Both the position numbers and the translations under genes were made by a program. Shown one piece after another: positions 1-9,539 of a DNA stretch of 64,000 nt. The notes below the pieces were generated by a model. The model did not search any database. It was not told the DNA's origin and saw only the letters and a list, made by a program, of their open reading frames with translations. This DNA is from Aestuariivirga litoralis (GTDB lineage Bacteria; Pseudomonadota; Alphaproteobacteria; Rhizobiales; Aestuariivirgaceae). The first letter of the stretch is position 1, and every line of letters begins with the position of its first letter. Location: contig NZ_QKVK01000007.1 in NCBI RefSeq assembly GCF_003234965.1, forward strand, positions 124,001 through 188,000, written 5' to 3'.

Positions 1-955
1 AGCCCGTGGGCTCCAGCGTTGCCTGTGGATGAACCCAGCCGGCCCCCGCCTGCGCGAAGCTTTCGGCATTGCGCAGCTGGTCATTGTCCAGTGCATGCGG
101 CAGCGGCACCATCACCGCCGGCCGGCCGATGACGCCCAGCTCGGCAATTGTCGAGGCGCCGGACCGGCAGACCACGAGATGCGCGTCCGCAATGCGCCGG
201 GGCATGTCCATGAAGAAGGGATTGAGCTCGCAGTCGAGCCCCAGCGCCTCGTAGGCGGCGGAAACCGCCGCCATGTTCTCCGCCCGCACCTGCTGGGTGA
301 GCCTGATGCCCTTGCGCTGATCGGGCGTCATCGCGTTGAACACCTTCGGCATGAACTCGCCGAAGAACTGCGCGCCCTGGCTGCCGCCGAAGACGAGCAG
401 GTTGAAGGTGTCGAAACCCGGATAGGGAGCACCCATCTCCTTCAGCGCAATGTCGCGCACCGGATTGCCGGTAAAGGTGAGCTTCGATTTCGCCTCCGGC
501 GGAAGTCCCATCAGCGTCGGGAAGGAGGACGCCACTGCATCGGCCCATTTTGCCAGCACGCGGTTGGCGCGGCCCATCACCGCATTCTGGTCATGGACGC
601 AGGAGGGAATCCTGAGCCGTGCTGCCGCCATGATCGGCGGGAAGGACGGATAGCCGCCGAAGCCGATCACGGCCAGCGGCTTCACGCGCGTGAGGACCGA
701 ACGCGCCGCGCGATAGCCGGAGTAGAGCCTGAGCACACGGCTCGGTACCAGCCACGGCTTCGAGAGCGAGAGCGTGGCCGATGGCACGATGTGCGTCTCG
801 GTGCCAGGGAAGGACTTGCCATAGTCGCGCACCCGCTCGTCCGTCATCAGGTGAATCGTGTAGCCGCGGCGGATCAGCTCCTCCGCCAGCGCCTGGGCGG
901 GGAAGAGATGCCCGCCGGTGCCGCCAGCCGCGAGGACGAAGGTTCCCTTGCTCAT
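1..955 (-). CDS. murG: MurG, UDP-GlcNAc:undecaprenyl-PP-MurNAc-pentapeptide GlcNAc transferase (C-terminus cut by window edge)
   Basis: MurG transfers GlcNAc from UDP-GlcNAc to lipid I to give lipid II at the inner face of the cytoplasmic membrane (family knowledge). The protein starts MSKGTFVLAAGGTGGHLFPA, with the glycine-rich GGTGGH loop typical of the N-terminal lobe. Near the window edge the frame still reads the family-like segment GAGWVHPQATLEPTG, so about 318 codons are seen and the C-terminal end is missing. The ATG at 955 overlaps the ftsW stop by one base (TGATG), so translation is probably coupled. It is the last gene of this dcw run inside the window; murC, murB, ddl and ftsQAZ are expected beyond position 1. 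Confidence 0.95.
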   Translation of the reverse strand, partial: MSKGTFVLAAGGTGGHLFPAQALAEELIRRGYTIHLMTDERVRDYGKSFPGTETHIVPSATLSLSKPWLVPSRVLRLYSGYRAARSVLTRVKPLAVIGFGGYPSFPPIMAAARLRIPSCVHDQNAVMGRANRVLAKWADAVASSFPTLMGLPPEAKSKLTFTGNPVRDIALKEMGAPYPGFDTFNLLVFGGSQGAQFFGEFMPKVFNAMTPDQRKGIRLTQQVRAENMAAVSAAYEALGLDCELNPFFMDMPRRIADAHLVVCRSGASTIAELGVIGRPAVMVPLPHALDNDQLRNAESFAQAGAGWVHPQATLEPTG

Positions 956-2106
956 CAGGCGTAGGACACGTTGAGCTCAGGAACGCTCGAGCGACCGCCG
1001 AAGCGCTTGCGCCCCAGCGCCAGCACGAGGCCCATGCCGAAGGCCATGCCGAGGAGCGAGGAGCCGCCATAGGAGATGAAGGGCAGCGTCATGCCCTTGG
1101 CGGGCAGCAGCGCCACGTTCACGCCCATGTTGATCACCGCCTGGAAGCCGAAGATCAGCCCGAGGCCCGAGAGGGCAAGGGCCGCGAAGGGATCCGGCTC
1201 CTGCTTGGCACGCACCAGGATCTTCAGCACCACGAAGGCGAAGAGCGACATGAGCAGGATGCAGGCGATGAGGCCGAATTCCTCGCCCACCACCGCGAAG
1301 GTGAAGTCGGTGTGGGCGTCGGGCAGAACGAGCTTCGCCTCGCCGCCGCCGGGTCCCGTGCCCATCAGGCCTCCATTCTTGAAGGCCTGCATGGCGGTGT
1401 CGACCTGGAAGGTGTCGCCCTTGTCCGGGCTCATGAAGCGGTCGATGCGCGAGCGCACGTGGTCGACCAGCTCATAGGCGGCGAAGACGCCGACGACGCC
1501 GAGTGCGCCGAGGCCCAGCACGGTGAACCACGAGATGCCATAGATCAGCAGCATCGAACCGAAGGTGAGGATGACGAGGGCCGTCTGCCCGAAGTCCGGC
1601 TGGATGATGAGCAGGCCGATGAAGGCCACCGCGAAGAGCAGCGCGATCACCTGCCCTGGCATTTCCGGCCGCCGCGTATGCTCGGCGAGGAACCAGGCCG
1701 CGACGATGACGAAGGCGGGCTTGGCGAATTCCGAGGGCTGCAGGTTGATGGGACCGATGTTGATCCAGCGATGCGCACCCTTGATCTCCGGCCCGAAGAA
1801 CAGTGCGGCCACCATCAGGCCGAGGGCACCGAAGAACACCAGCAGGCCCGCCCGGCGCGCATAGCGCGGCGGGAAGAAGGAAAGCGTCACCAGCACCGGC
1901 ACCGCGAGGGTGAGATAGAAGAGCTGGCTCTTGATGAAGTGGAAGGTATCCGCCCCGATGCGCTCGGCAACCGGCGGGCTCGCCGCCATGGAGACGAGCA
2001 CGCCCGATGCCATGAGGAGAAGCACGGCGAACATCAGGCCGCGGTCCACCGTGAACCACCAGCGCGCGAGCAGGCCGCGGTCGCTACGTCCGAGCAGCAT
2101 GGGCAT
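955..2106 (-). CDS. ftsW: FtsW, septal SEDS peptidoglycan glycosyltransferase
   Basis: A SEDS-family polytopic membrane protein of 383 aa that polymerises lipid II at the septum together with the class B PBP FtsI. The sequence has about ten hydrophobic segments, the GAHRWI loop and the QPSEFAK motif (residues about 109-129), and the conserved C-terminal FISYGGSS stretch before a basic tail. Two ATG codons are possible (2106 and 2100); both lie inside the 3' end of murD, an overlap of 23 or 17 bases. Membership of FtsW rather than RodA follows from its place between murD and murG. Confidence 0.95.
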   Translation of the reverse strand: MPMLLGRSDRGLLARWWFTVDRGLMFAVLLLMASGVLVSMAASPPVAERIGADTFHFIKSQLFYLTLAVPVLVTLSFFPPRYARRAGLLVFFGALGLMVAALFFGPEIKGAHRWINIGPINLQPSEFAKPAFVIVAAWFLAEHTRRPEMPGQVIALLFAVAFIGLLIIQPDFGQTALVILTFGSMLLIYGISWFTVLGLGALGVVGVFAAYELVDHVRSRIDRFMSPDKGDTFQVDTAMQAFKNGGLMGTGPGGGEAKLVLPDAHTDFTFAVVGEEFGLIACILLMSLFAFVVLKILVRAKQEPDPFAALALSGLGLIFGFQAVINMGVNVALLPAKGMTLPFISYGGSSLLGMAFGMGLVLALGRKRFGGRSSVPELNVSYA

Positions 2107-3505
2107 CTCCTGGAATGGTCATCTCGACACCGGGAAGCAGGGACACGGCCTTGACGAAGGCATCTCCCCGCACCTCGAAATTGGGATACTGGTCGAAGCT
2201 CGCGCAGGCGGGTGACAGCAGCACCACCGCGCCGGGCTTGCCATCCTCCTGCGCATCGCGCAGTGCGGCAGCGACCGCCTTCTCCAGCGTGCCGCAATCC
2301 GCATGCGGAATGGCTGAGCCAATGGTCGCGGCGAAGTCCCTTGCCGCCTGCCCGATCAGATAGGCCCGCGCCACATTGCCGAAGAGCGGCGTCAATGGTT
2401 CGATGCCACCCGCCTTGGCGATGCCGCCGGCGATCCAGTAGATGTTGGTGAAGGACGAGAGCGCCTTCTCCGCCGCATCGGCATTGGTGGCCTTGGAGTC
2501 GTTGATGAAGGGAATGGCTCCCACCCGCGCCACCTGCTGCATGCGGTGTGCAAGGCCGGGAAAGCTCGTCATCGCAGCGGCCATGGCCCTGGCGTCGACA
2601 CCCAGCGCCGTCGCCGCGCCATAGGCCATGCAGGCATTCTGCCAGTTGTGCCGCCCCTTCAGCGCCGGCATGGCGCGGAGGTCGATTTCGGCCTTCACCA
2701 CACCCGCACGCTTGTCGCGCAGCACGCCGTCATGCGCGGTGATGCCGTCGTCCAGATCCTTCACCACTGACACGCGCCTGACATCGGCACCCGTGACCAC
2801 CACCTGCTCGGCGATTGCCGCGCACCAGTCGTCGTCGACGCCACAGAGTGCCGTGTCGCCCTTGTGCTGGCTGGCGAACATGCGCGCTTTCACCGCGGCA
2901 TAATTCTCCATGCTGCCATGGCGGTCGAGATGGTCCGGCGTGATGTTGGTGAGGATGCCGACCTCGGGGTCGAGCCGCGGCATCAGGTCGATCTGGAAGG
3001 AGGAGAGTTCGAGCACATAGACGCGGCCCTTCACCGGCTGGCGCAGCAGGAACACCGCCTTGCCGATATTGCCGCCCACCTCGACGTCGAGCCCCGCCTG
3101 GCTCAGTACATGGCCCGTCAGCGCGGTCGTGGTCGATTTGCCGTTGGTGCCGGTGATGGCGACGATGCGCGCGCCTGCCGCATCAGCCTCGCGCGCGAAG
3201 ATTTCCGTGTCGCCGATCACCTCGATCCCGGCATGGCGCGCCTTCAGCACGGTCCAGTGCGGCTCGGGGTGGGTGAGCGGCACGCCCGGGCTCAGCACCA
3301 GCGCATCGAGCGTCGCGAAGTCGAGCTGGTGCAGGTTGCTGATCGGCAGGCCCGCGGCCCGGGCCTTCTCGACGGCGGGTGCTGAATCATCCCAGCCATG
3401 CACGGTGGCCCCGCCCAGCTGCAGCGCCTCGATCGTCGCAGTGCCGGAGCGCGCGAGGCCGAAGACGGCGACGGACTTGCCCTTGAATGTGGTGGCTGGG
3501 AACAA
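2084..3505 (-). CDS. murD: MurD, UDP-N-acetylmuramoylalanine--D-glutamate ligase
   Basis: Cytoplasmic ATP-dependent ligase adding D-Glu to UDP-MurNAc-L-Ala. The 473-aa protein has an N-terminal Rossmann-like domain (KGKSVAVFGLARSG), the Mur-ligase P-loop GTNGKST at about residues 119-125, and a C-terminal domain carrying LLSPACASFDQY. The start is a TTG at 3505: a GAGG Shine-Dalgarno lies over the last codons of mraY just before it and no upstream ATG exists in frame before the mraY stop. Only three bases separate the mraY stop from this start. Confidence 0.95.
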   Translation of the reverse strand: MFPATTFKGKSVAVFGLARSGTATIEALQLGGATVHGWDDSAPAVEKARAAGLPISNLHQLDFATLDALVLSPGVPLTHPEPHWTVLKARHAGIEVIGDTEIFAREADAAGARIVAITGTNGKSTTTALTGHVLSQAGLDVEVGGNIGKAVFLLRQPVKGRVYVLELSSFQIDLMPRLDPEVGILTNITPDHLDRHGSMENYAAVKARMFASQHKGDTALCGVDDDWCAAIAEQVVVTGADVRRVSVVKDLDDGITAHDGVLRDKRAGVVKAEIDLRAMPALKGRHNWQNACMAYGAATALGVDARAMAAAMTSFPGLAHRMQQVARVGAIPFINDSKATNADAAEKALSSFTNIYWIAGGIAKAGGIEPLTPLFGNVARAYLIGQAARDFAATIGSAIPHADCGTLEKAVAAALRDAQEDGKPGAVVLLSPACASFDQYPNFEVRGDAFVKAVSLLPGVEMTIPGDAHAART

Positions 3506-3508
3506 GGC

Positions 3509-4597
3509 CTACCTCAGCTTCAGCGTCGAGAGCCCGATGAGGGCCAGCACGATGGCGATGATCCAGAAGCGGATGACGATGGTCGGTTCCTTCCAGCCCT
3601 TCTGCTCGAAATGATGGTGCAGCGGCGCCATGGCGAAGACGCGCTTGCCCGTCATCTTGAACGAGGCGACCTGGATGATGACCGAGAGCGTTTCGAGCAC
3701 GAAGAGCCCGCCGATGATGCCAAGCACGATCTCGTGCTTCGCGGCCACCGCGATGGCACCCAACGCGCCGCCGAGCGAGAGCGACCCGGTGTCGCCCATG
3801 AAGATCATCGCAGGCGGCGCATTGAACCACAGGAAGCCCAACCCTGCCCCCACGATCGCCCCGCAGATGATGGCGAGCTCGCCTGCCCCGCGCACGAAGT
3901 GAAGCTCGAGATAATTCGAGAAGTTATAGTTGCCGACGAGATAGACGATCAGGCCGAGGCTCGCCGCGGCGATCATCACCGGAACGATTGCGAGACCGTC
4001 GAGTCCATCCGTCATGTTCACCGCATTGCCAGCCCCCACGACGACGAACATCCCGACGAAGATGAAGAACATGCCGAAGGGAATGAGCAGGTCCTTGAAG
4101 AAGGGCACGGCCAGCGACGTCGACAGCGGCTTGCCGCCGATCCACATGAAGATGCCGACCGCGATGCCGGCGATCACGAATTCCGCCAGCAGGCGCACCT
4201 TGCCGGAGAAGCCCTTGGTCGTCGCCTTGGTGACCTTGAGGTAGTCGTCATAGAAGCCGATGGCGCCGAAGCCCAGCGTGACGAAGAGCACCGCCCAGAC
4301 ATAGAGGTTGCGCAGGTCCGCCCAGAGCAGCGTGCCGACGAAGATGCCCGACAGGATCATCAGCCCGCCCATGGTCGGCGTGCCCTGCTTTTCCACGATG
4401 TGGCGCTGCGGGCCGTCGGAGCGGATGGGCTGGCCCCGGCCCTGCTTCACCTTCAGGAGCGAGATGATGCGCGGCCCGAACAGGAACACGAAGATGAGAG
4501 CCGTGATGATCGCAAGCCCGGTGCGCGATGTCTGGTAGCGGAAGACGTTGAAGGGCGACACCTCATCCGCGAGGCTGCTGAACAGAAGGAATAGCAT
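3509..4597 (-). CDS. mraY: MraY, phospho-N-acetylmuramoyl-pentapeptide transferase
   Basis: Integral membrane enzyme forming lipid I from UDP-MurNAc-pentapeptide and undecaprenyl phosphate. The 362-aa sequence has about ten membrane segments, an early [10 protein letters not shown] stretch, the Asp-rich FYDDYLKV cytoplasmic loop, the [13 protein letters not shown] motif and the APLHHHFE signature near the C-terminus. Its ATG overlaps the murF stop by one base (TGATG). The gene has the family's usual length and there is nothing unusual in it. Confidence 0.97.
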   Translation of the reverse strand: MLFLLFSSLADEVSPFNVFRYQTSRTGLAIITALIFVFLFGPRIISLLKVKQGRGQPIRSDGPQRHIVEKQGTPTMGGLMILSGIFVGTLLWADLRNLYVWAVLFVTLGFGAIGFYDDYLKVTKATTKGFSGKVRLLAEFVIAGIAVGIFMWIGGKPLSTSLAVPFFKDLLIPFGMFFIFVGMFVVVGAGNAVNMTDGLDGLAIVPVMIAAASLGLIVYLVGNYNFSNYLELHFVRGAGELAIICGAIVGAGLGFLWFNAPPAMIFMGDTGSLSLGGALGAIAVAAKHEIVLGIIGGLFVLETLSVIIQVASFKMTGKRVFAMAPLHHHFEQKGWKEPTIVIRFWIIAIVLALIGLSTLKLR

Positions 4598-6021
4598 CAG
4601 GTCTCCTTGGCAAGCGGCGGATGGGCCGCGCGGATCGCCTCCACCAGCGGCCCCATGCGGCTGCCGAGCGAACCCTTGATCATCACCACATCACCGGGCC
4701 TGAGGCCCTTGAGCAGCTGCTCGCGCAGTCCTTCGGAGTTTTCCGCATAGGCGCCGCGCCGGCTCTCCGCCACGCGCGACCAGAGATTCGCCATGAGAGG
4801 ACCAGCCGCGTATAGGACATCGACCTTGGCGGCGTCCATCGGTTCCAGCAGGCCTGCGTGCAGTTCCGGGCTGTGCTCGCCCAGTTCCAGCATGTCGCCC
4901 AGCACCGCGATGCGGCGGCCACCGCGCGGCGGTTGTGCAGCCCCGAGAAGACCGAGCGCTGCCGCTACGGAAGCCGGGTTGGCGTTGTAGCTTTCATCGA
5001 TCAGCAGCAATTCGCCATCGCCGATCGACAGCCTTTCGCGCACGCCGCGGCCCTTGGCGGGCGCGGCCTTCGCCAGCGCCAGCGCGGCCCGCGCCAGGTC
5101 GGCGCCGGTGAGCTTCGCGGTGGCGAGAACGGCGAGGCTGTTCACCGCCATGTGCTCGCCGGGAAGGCCCAGCCGGTAGGTCACCGTTTCGCCCATCACG
5201 TCGGCGGTGATGCAGCAGCAGTCAGGGAGCAGCGCCACGCGCTCCATGCGCACATCGGCGTTGGGGTGCTTGCCGAAGGAGACGACACTGCGCACGCCGG
5301 CCGCCCAGGCGGCGGCCGCAAGCCGCTCGAAATAGGGGGTGTCGCGGCTGATGACGGCGCTGCCCAGCGGCACGATGCCGGAGAAGATCTCCGCCTTGGC
5401 ATCGGCGATCTCGTCGAGCGAGGCGAAATTGCCAAGGTGGCTCGCGGCGATCGTGGTGATGATCGCCACATGCGGGCGCACCATGGAGACGAGCGGCGTG
5501 ATCTCGCCCGTGTGGTTCATGCCGATCTCGAACACGCCGAAGGCCGCACTCCGCGGCATGCGGGCCAGCGTCAGCGGCACGCCCCAGTGATTGTTGAAGG
5601 AGGCGGCGGAGGCGTGCGTCTCGCCCGAGGCGGAGAGTGCGGTGCGAAGCATTTCCTTGGTCGAGGTCTTGCCCACGCTTCCCGTCACCGCGACAATCTG
5701 CGCCTCGGACCTGGCGCGCGCCGCAAGGCCCATCGCCTCCAGCCCGCGCAGGGGATCATCCTCCACCTCGAGCACGGGGCCTGCTGCCAGCATCTCCGGC
5801 GTCACGCGCGACACCAGGCCAAGGCCGGCGCCGGCCTTCAGCGCGCTGGCGACGAAATCATGCCCGTCATGCTTCTCGCCCTTGATGGCGACGAAGATAT
5901 CGCCCTGCCCCACGGCGCGCGAGTCGATGGTGACGGCGGTGAGCGACTTCGTGACGCTGCCATGCAGCCTGCCGCCGGTGGCGGCAAGCAGTTCGTCAAT
6001 CGTCCACAGTGCCTCAGCCAT
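4597..6021 (-). CDS. murF: MurF, UDP-MurNAc-tripeptide--D-alanyl-D-alanine ligase
   Basis: Adds D-Ala-D-Ala to UDP-MurNAc-tripeptide, the last cytoplasmic step of the stem peptide. The protein (474 aa from the ATG at 6021) carries the Mur-ligase P-loop [10 protein letters not shown], the [11 protein letters not shown] motif and [15 protein letters not shown] at 6030 would add three residues; I prefer the ATG at 6021, which gives [12 protein letters not shown] and overlaps the end of murE by eight bases. The C-terminal domain ends with a [15 protein letters not shown] stretch as usual for MurF. Confidence 0.95.
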   Translation of the reverse strand: MAEALWTIDELLAATGGRLHGSVTKSLTAVTIDSRAVGQGDIFVAIKGEKHDGHDFVASALKAGAGLGLVSRVTPEMLAAGPVLEVEDDPLRGLEAMGLAARARSEAQIVAVTGSVGKTSTKEMLRTALSASGETHASAASFNNHWGVPLTLARMPRSAAFGVFEIGMNHTGEITPLVSMVRPHVAIITTIAASHLGNFASLDEIADAKAEIFSGIVPLGSAVISRDTPYFERLAAAAWAAGVRSVVSFGKHPNADVRMERVALLPDCCCITADVMGETVTYRLGLPGEHMAVNSLAVLATAKLTGADLARAALALAKAAPAKGRGVRERLSIGDGELLLIDESYNANPASVAAALGLLGAAQPPRGGRRIAVLGDMLELGEHSPELHAGLLEPMDAAKVDVLYAAGPLMANLWSRVAESRRGAYAENSEGLREQLLKGLRPGDVVMIKGSLGSRMGPLVEAIRAAHPPLAKET

Positions 6022-7474
6022 GATAGTCACGCCCTTGAATGGCGGCCTTCACGGCCTCGTGGTCGCTGAAGGGAAGAACCTGCTTGCCGATCTTCTGGCC
6101 TTCCTCATGGCCCTTGCCGGCGACGATGAGCACGTCACCCGCTTGCAACGCGTCGACTGCGGCACGGATCGCGGCAGCCCGGCTGCCGATCTCGATGGCT
6201 CCCGGCGCGGCGGCCATGATGGCAGCGCGGATGGAAGCAGGTTCCTCGGTGCGCGGATTGTCGTCCGTCACGTAGACCCTGTCGGCGAGCCTGGTCGCGA
6301 TCTCGCCCATGATCGGGCGCTTGGCACGGTCGCGGTCGCCGCCGCAGCCGAAGACCACGAAAAGCCGGCCCCTGGTATAGGGCCTGAGCGAGGCGAGGGC
6401 ATTCTCCAGCGCGTCGGGCTTGTGGGCATAGTCGACGAAGACCGGCGCTCCCGTCCTGCTGCGCCCAACGAGTTCGAGGCGCCCCTTGGCACCCTTCAGC
6501 GACTGCAGCGCATGCATCACCTGTGGCTCGTCGCCACCCGTGGCCAGTACGAGGCCGGCGGCGATCAGCGCATTGGAGACCTGGAAATCCCCAGCCAGCG
6601 GCAGGTCCACGTCATAGCGTCGGCCATGCACAGAAACCGTGATGTGCTGGCTCCCCGCATCGCGGCGCACGCCTTCGACGCGGATCGTCTGGCCCTTGAT
6701 GCCGACGCTCCACACCTTGAGCCCATGGGCGGCCGCGCGCTTCGCCGCCTCTTCGCCGCGCGGTGTATCGACATTGATCACCGCTGCGCCACCCGGCGCC
6801 ACGAGGTCTTCGAACAGCCGCATCTTGGCATTGAAATAGTCATCGACCGTCGGGTGATAGTCGAGATGGTCGTGCGACAGGTTGGTGAAACCTGCCGCCG
6901 CGATGCGCAGGCCGTCGAGCCGATACTGGTCAAGCCCATGGCTCGAGGCCTCGATGGCGAGGTGCTCCACCTTTTCCGCGGCCAGCAGCGCGGCGATCTC
7001 CTGCAGCTTCATCGCATCGGGTGTCGTGTGTTCGAGTTCGATCGTGCCCGACGGCGAGACGACGCCCACCGTGCCAAGGCTCGCGGCGCGGAAGCCCATG
7101 GCCGTCCAGATCTCGCGTACGAAGGTGGCGACCGATGTCTTGCCGCTGGTGCCGGTGACGGCGACGATGGTGTCGGGCTGGCGGCCGTAGAAGCGTGCGG
7201 CCATGTGGGCGAAGAGCCGGCGCGGATTGGCCGATGCAATGAGCGGCACACCGCCGCTGTCCGTTCCCGGGGCTGCAACCACGGCGGCGGCCCCGGCGGC
7301 GACGGCCTGCGGAATGAAGGCGGTGCCGTCCACATGCGTGCCCGGCAGTGCCGCGAACACGAATCCGGGCTTCACGGCGCGGCTGTCGGCCGTGAGGCCG
7401 GCAACCGACAGGGCCTCCGCCTCCGCGGTGAGTGGAGCGTCGCGCTCAACGAGATGGCCGAGGCGCATGTTCAT
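6014..7474 (-). CDS. murE: MurE, UDP-MurNAc-dipeptide--meso-diaminopimelate ligase
   Basis: Adds the third stem-peptide residue. The 486-aa sequence has the P-loop GTSGKTSVATF (residues about 129-139), the lysine-containing catalytic region, and the DNPR motif inside YVTDDNPRTEEPASI, which in this family marks meso-diaminopimelate specificity rather than L-lysine. The ATG at 7474 overlaps the ftsI stop by one base. This fits a Gram-negative DAP-type wall. Confidence 0.95.
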   Translation of the reverse strand: MNMRLGHLVERDAPLTAEAEALSVAGLTADSRAVKPGFVFAALPGTHVDGTAFIPQAVAAGAAAVVAAPGTDSGGVPLIASANPRRLFAHMAARFYGRQPDTIVAVTGTSGKTSVATFVREIWTAMGFRAASLGTVGVVSPSGTIELEHTTPDAMKLQEIAALLAAEKVEHLAIEASSHGLDQYRLDGLRIAAAGFTNLSHDHLDYHPTVDDYFNAKMRLFEDLVAPGGAAVINVDTPRGEEAAKRAAAHGLKVWSVGIKGQTIRVEGVRRDAGSQHITVSVHGRRYDVDLPLAGDFQVSNALIAAGLVLATGGDEPQVMHALQSLKGAKGRLELVGRSRTGAPVFVDYAHKPDALENALASLRPYTRGRLFVVFGCGGDRDRAKRPIMGEIATRLADRVYVTDDNPRTEEPASIRAAIMAAAPGAIEIGSRAAAIRAAVDALQAGDVLIVAGKGHEEGQKIGKQVLPFSDHEAVKAAIQGRDYHG

Positions 7475-9186
7475 CAGTTCTGCTTCTTCTTCTTTTCCTT
7501 CTCCTCGAGCTTGGCAAGCTTCTGGAGGTCTTCGGCGGAGAACACGGGTTCGACGCCAAGCATGGGCGCGATGCGTTCGATGATGTTGGCGGCGGTGGGC
7601 ACGGCATTCCAGCCGGCGGTGGCGAAGCCATAGGTGCCCGGAATGGCCTTCGGCTCGTCCAGCATCACCATTACCAGGTACTTCGGGTTGTCCATCGGGA
7701 AGGCGCCGATGAAGGAGGAGAGCCGCTTGTTCTTGTCATAGCGTCCAGCCACCACCTTTTCGGCAGTACCGGTCTTGCCGCCCACGCGATAGCCGATGAC
7801 ATCGGCCTTGGAGGCGGAGCCCTCCTCGGCGTTGCGGCGGAACAGGTAGCGCAGCGTCTCCGACGTCGCCTCGCCAATCACGGTGGTGGCCATGGCAAGC
7901 GCCTCCTCCTCGTTCCGGCGCAGGAAGGTGGGGGTGATGAGGTGACCGCCATTGAGAAGCCCTGCAACCACCGCGGCACCCTGCAGCGGCTGCACGGCAA
8001 AACCGTGGCCGAAGGCCGTCGTGGCAGTGACCAGCTTGCTCCAGCGCTTGGGCAGCAGGGGCCGCGCCGCCTCGGGCAGTTCGGTCTGCAGCTTGTCGAA
8101 CAGGCCGACCTTGCGCAGGAAGGCCTGGTGCTCCTCCAGCCCCACCTCCAGCGCCATCTTGGCAGTGCCGATGTTGGAGCTTTCGCAGAACACTTCCTCC
8201 GTGGTCAGCGGGTGGTTCTGCGGGTGGAAGTCGTGGATGCGCGCGCTGCCGATGACGAGGGGGTAGCGCGTGTCGAACACGCTCTTCAGCGTCACCTTGC
8301 CGGAATCGATGGCCATCGCGAAGGTGACCGCCTTGATCACCGAACCCAGTTCATAGACACCGCTTGTCATGCGGTTCTGCTGGTCCTTGGAGAAGTTCTT
8401 GTTCTCCTGGTTCGGGTTGAAGTCGGGGAGCGACACCATCGACAGCACCTCGCCGGTGCGGATGTCCATCACAATGCCGCCGCCCGCGATGGCGTGGAAC
8501 TTCTCGATGGCCTTGCCGACCTCGTCGATCACCGCCGCCTGCACGCGGATATCGAGGGAAAGCTGGGCTGGCTCGGTGCGGTGCTCGGTCGGCTCCGCCA
8601 GCGAGGCGGTGTAGAGCGCGCCGCGGTCGTCGAGATATTTCTCCACCCCGGCGATGCCCTTGGTATCGAGGTCGACATAGCCGACGACATGCGAGGAGAG
8701 CCGCCCCTGCGGATAGACGCGGCGGCGCTCGTTCACATAGCTGACGCCCGGAATGCCGAGGTTGTAGACCGCGTCGCGCTCCTCCGGCGACACCTGGCGC
8801 TTGATCCAGGCAAAGCGCTTGGCCGTCGAGAGCTTGCGGCGCAGTTCCGTGGCATTGAGGTCGGGCATGGTGGCGGTCAGCGCCTCCACGGCCTCGTCGA
8901 TGTCGATGATCTTGGACGGATCGGCGAAGATCGAGGCGACCGCCACGTCGGTTGCCAGCAGCACGCCGTTGCGGTCCACGATGTCGGGGCGCGGCAGCGG
9001 CGCCTCGGTGATCGGCCGCACCGGTCCTTCCTCTTGCGCCGGGAAGATGGTGAGGTGCGTCAGCTGCCCGGCAATGGTCAGGAAGGCCGCGGCAAAGCAG
9101 ATGCCGATGAGTCGCAGCCGGTTCTGCCCCGCCAGCCGCGGCGGCGCATCCTCCGCCATCTGATGATCTGTGACGGGCTCGGTCAT
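7474..9186 (-). CDS. ftsI: FtsI (PBP3), septal peptidoglycan transpeptidase
   Basis: Class B penicillin-binding protein that cross-links septal peptidoglycan with FtsW. From the ATG at 9186 it is 570 aa: a short cytoplasmic tail, one membrane anchor (IGICFAAAFLTIAGQL), a PBP-dimer domain, and a transpeptidase domain with SVIK (SxxK), SSN (SxN) and KTGT (KTG) motifs in order. The start is set by a four-base overlap (ATGA) with the ftsL stop; a longer open frame upstream is just antisense-like coding over ftsL. The C-terminus ends in an unusual lysine-rich KEKKKKQN tail. Confidence 0.95.
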   Translation of the reverse strand: MTEPVTDHQMAEDAPPRLAGQNRLRLIGICFAAAFLTIAGQLTHLTIFPAQEEGPVRPITEAPLPRPDIVDRNGVLLATDVAVASIFADPSKIIDIDEAVEALTATMPDLNATELRRKLSTAKRFAWIKRQVSPEERDAVYNLGIPGVSYVNERRRVYPQGRLSSHVVGYVDLDTKGIAGVEKYLDDRGALYTASLAEPTEHRTEPAQLSLDIRVQAAVIDEVGKAIEKFHAIAGGGIVMDIRTGEVLSMVSLPDFNPNQENKNFSKDQQNRMTSGVYELGSVIKAVTFAMAIDSGKVTLKSVFDTRYPLVIGSARIHDFHPQNHPLTTEEVFCESSNIGTAKMALEVGLEEHQAFLRKVGLFDKLQTELPEAARPLLPKRWSKLVTATTAFGHGFAVQPLQGAAVVAGLLNGGHLITPTFLRRNEEEALAMATTVIGEATSETLRYLFRRNAEEGSASKADVIGYRVGGKTGTAEKVVAGRYDKNKRLSSFIGAFPMDNPKYLVMVMLDEPKAIPGTYGFATAGWNAVPTAANIIERIAPMLGVEPVFSAEDLQKLAKLEEKEKKKKQN

Positions 9187-9539
9187 GGCTGCTTCATCTC
9201 GTCGATGATGGCGCCGATGGGGTCGGAACCTTCGGCCTGGAGGTTCATCACCGGCTCGGCGGGAACGTGCTGGGAAATGGCGTCGAGCGTCACGATCTGC
9301 TGGGCCTTCAGCGTCGACAGCCCGAGGAATCGTTCCGCCAGCGTGCGGATGCGGTCCGGCCTGATCAGGCTCGACCATTCGGCATTGAGGAGCCGCATGT
9401 TCTCGACCTCCTCGCTGATCCCGCGCTGGTACCTGGCCGCCTCGCGCTCGAGGCCGCGCGTCTCGTGTTCCAGCGAATAGAGGATGAAGCCGGAGACCAG
9501 CACCGCCGTCACGAGCATCAGGTTGAGGAGCTTGTGCAT
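9183..9539 (-). CDS. ftsL: FtsL, cell division protein
   Basis: Short bitopic division protein of 118 aa. It has a very short N-terminus, one membrane segment (LMLVTAVLVSGFILYSL), then a charged heptad-like periplasmic region (HETRGLEREAARYQRGI) typical of the FtsL coiled coil that pairs with FtsB/DivIC and recruits FtsW-FtsI. Sequence identity in this family is low, so the call depends on size, topology and its position between rsmH and ftsI. It abuts the rsmH stop and overlaps ftsI by four bases. Confidence 0.9.
   Translation of the reverse strand: MHKLLNLMLVTAVLVSGFILYSLEHETRGLEREAARYQRGISEEVENMRLLNAEWSSLIRPDRIRTLAERFLGLSTLKAQQIVTLDAISQHVPAEPVMNLQAEGSDPIGAIIDEMKQP

Noticed and set aside
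3398-4594. Plus-strand open frame opposite mraY
   Set aside because: Histidine/Glu/Asp-rich antisense translation of a hydrophobic membrane protein; mraY motifs on the minus strand are complete.
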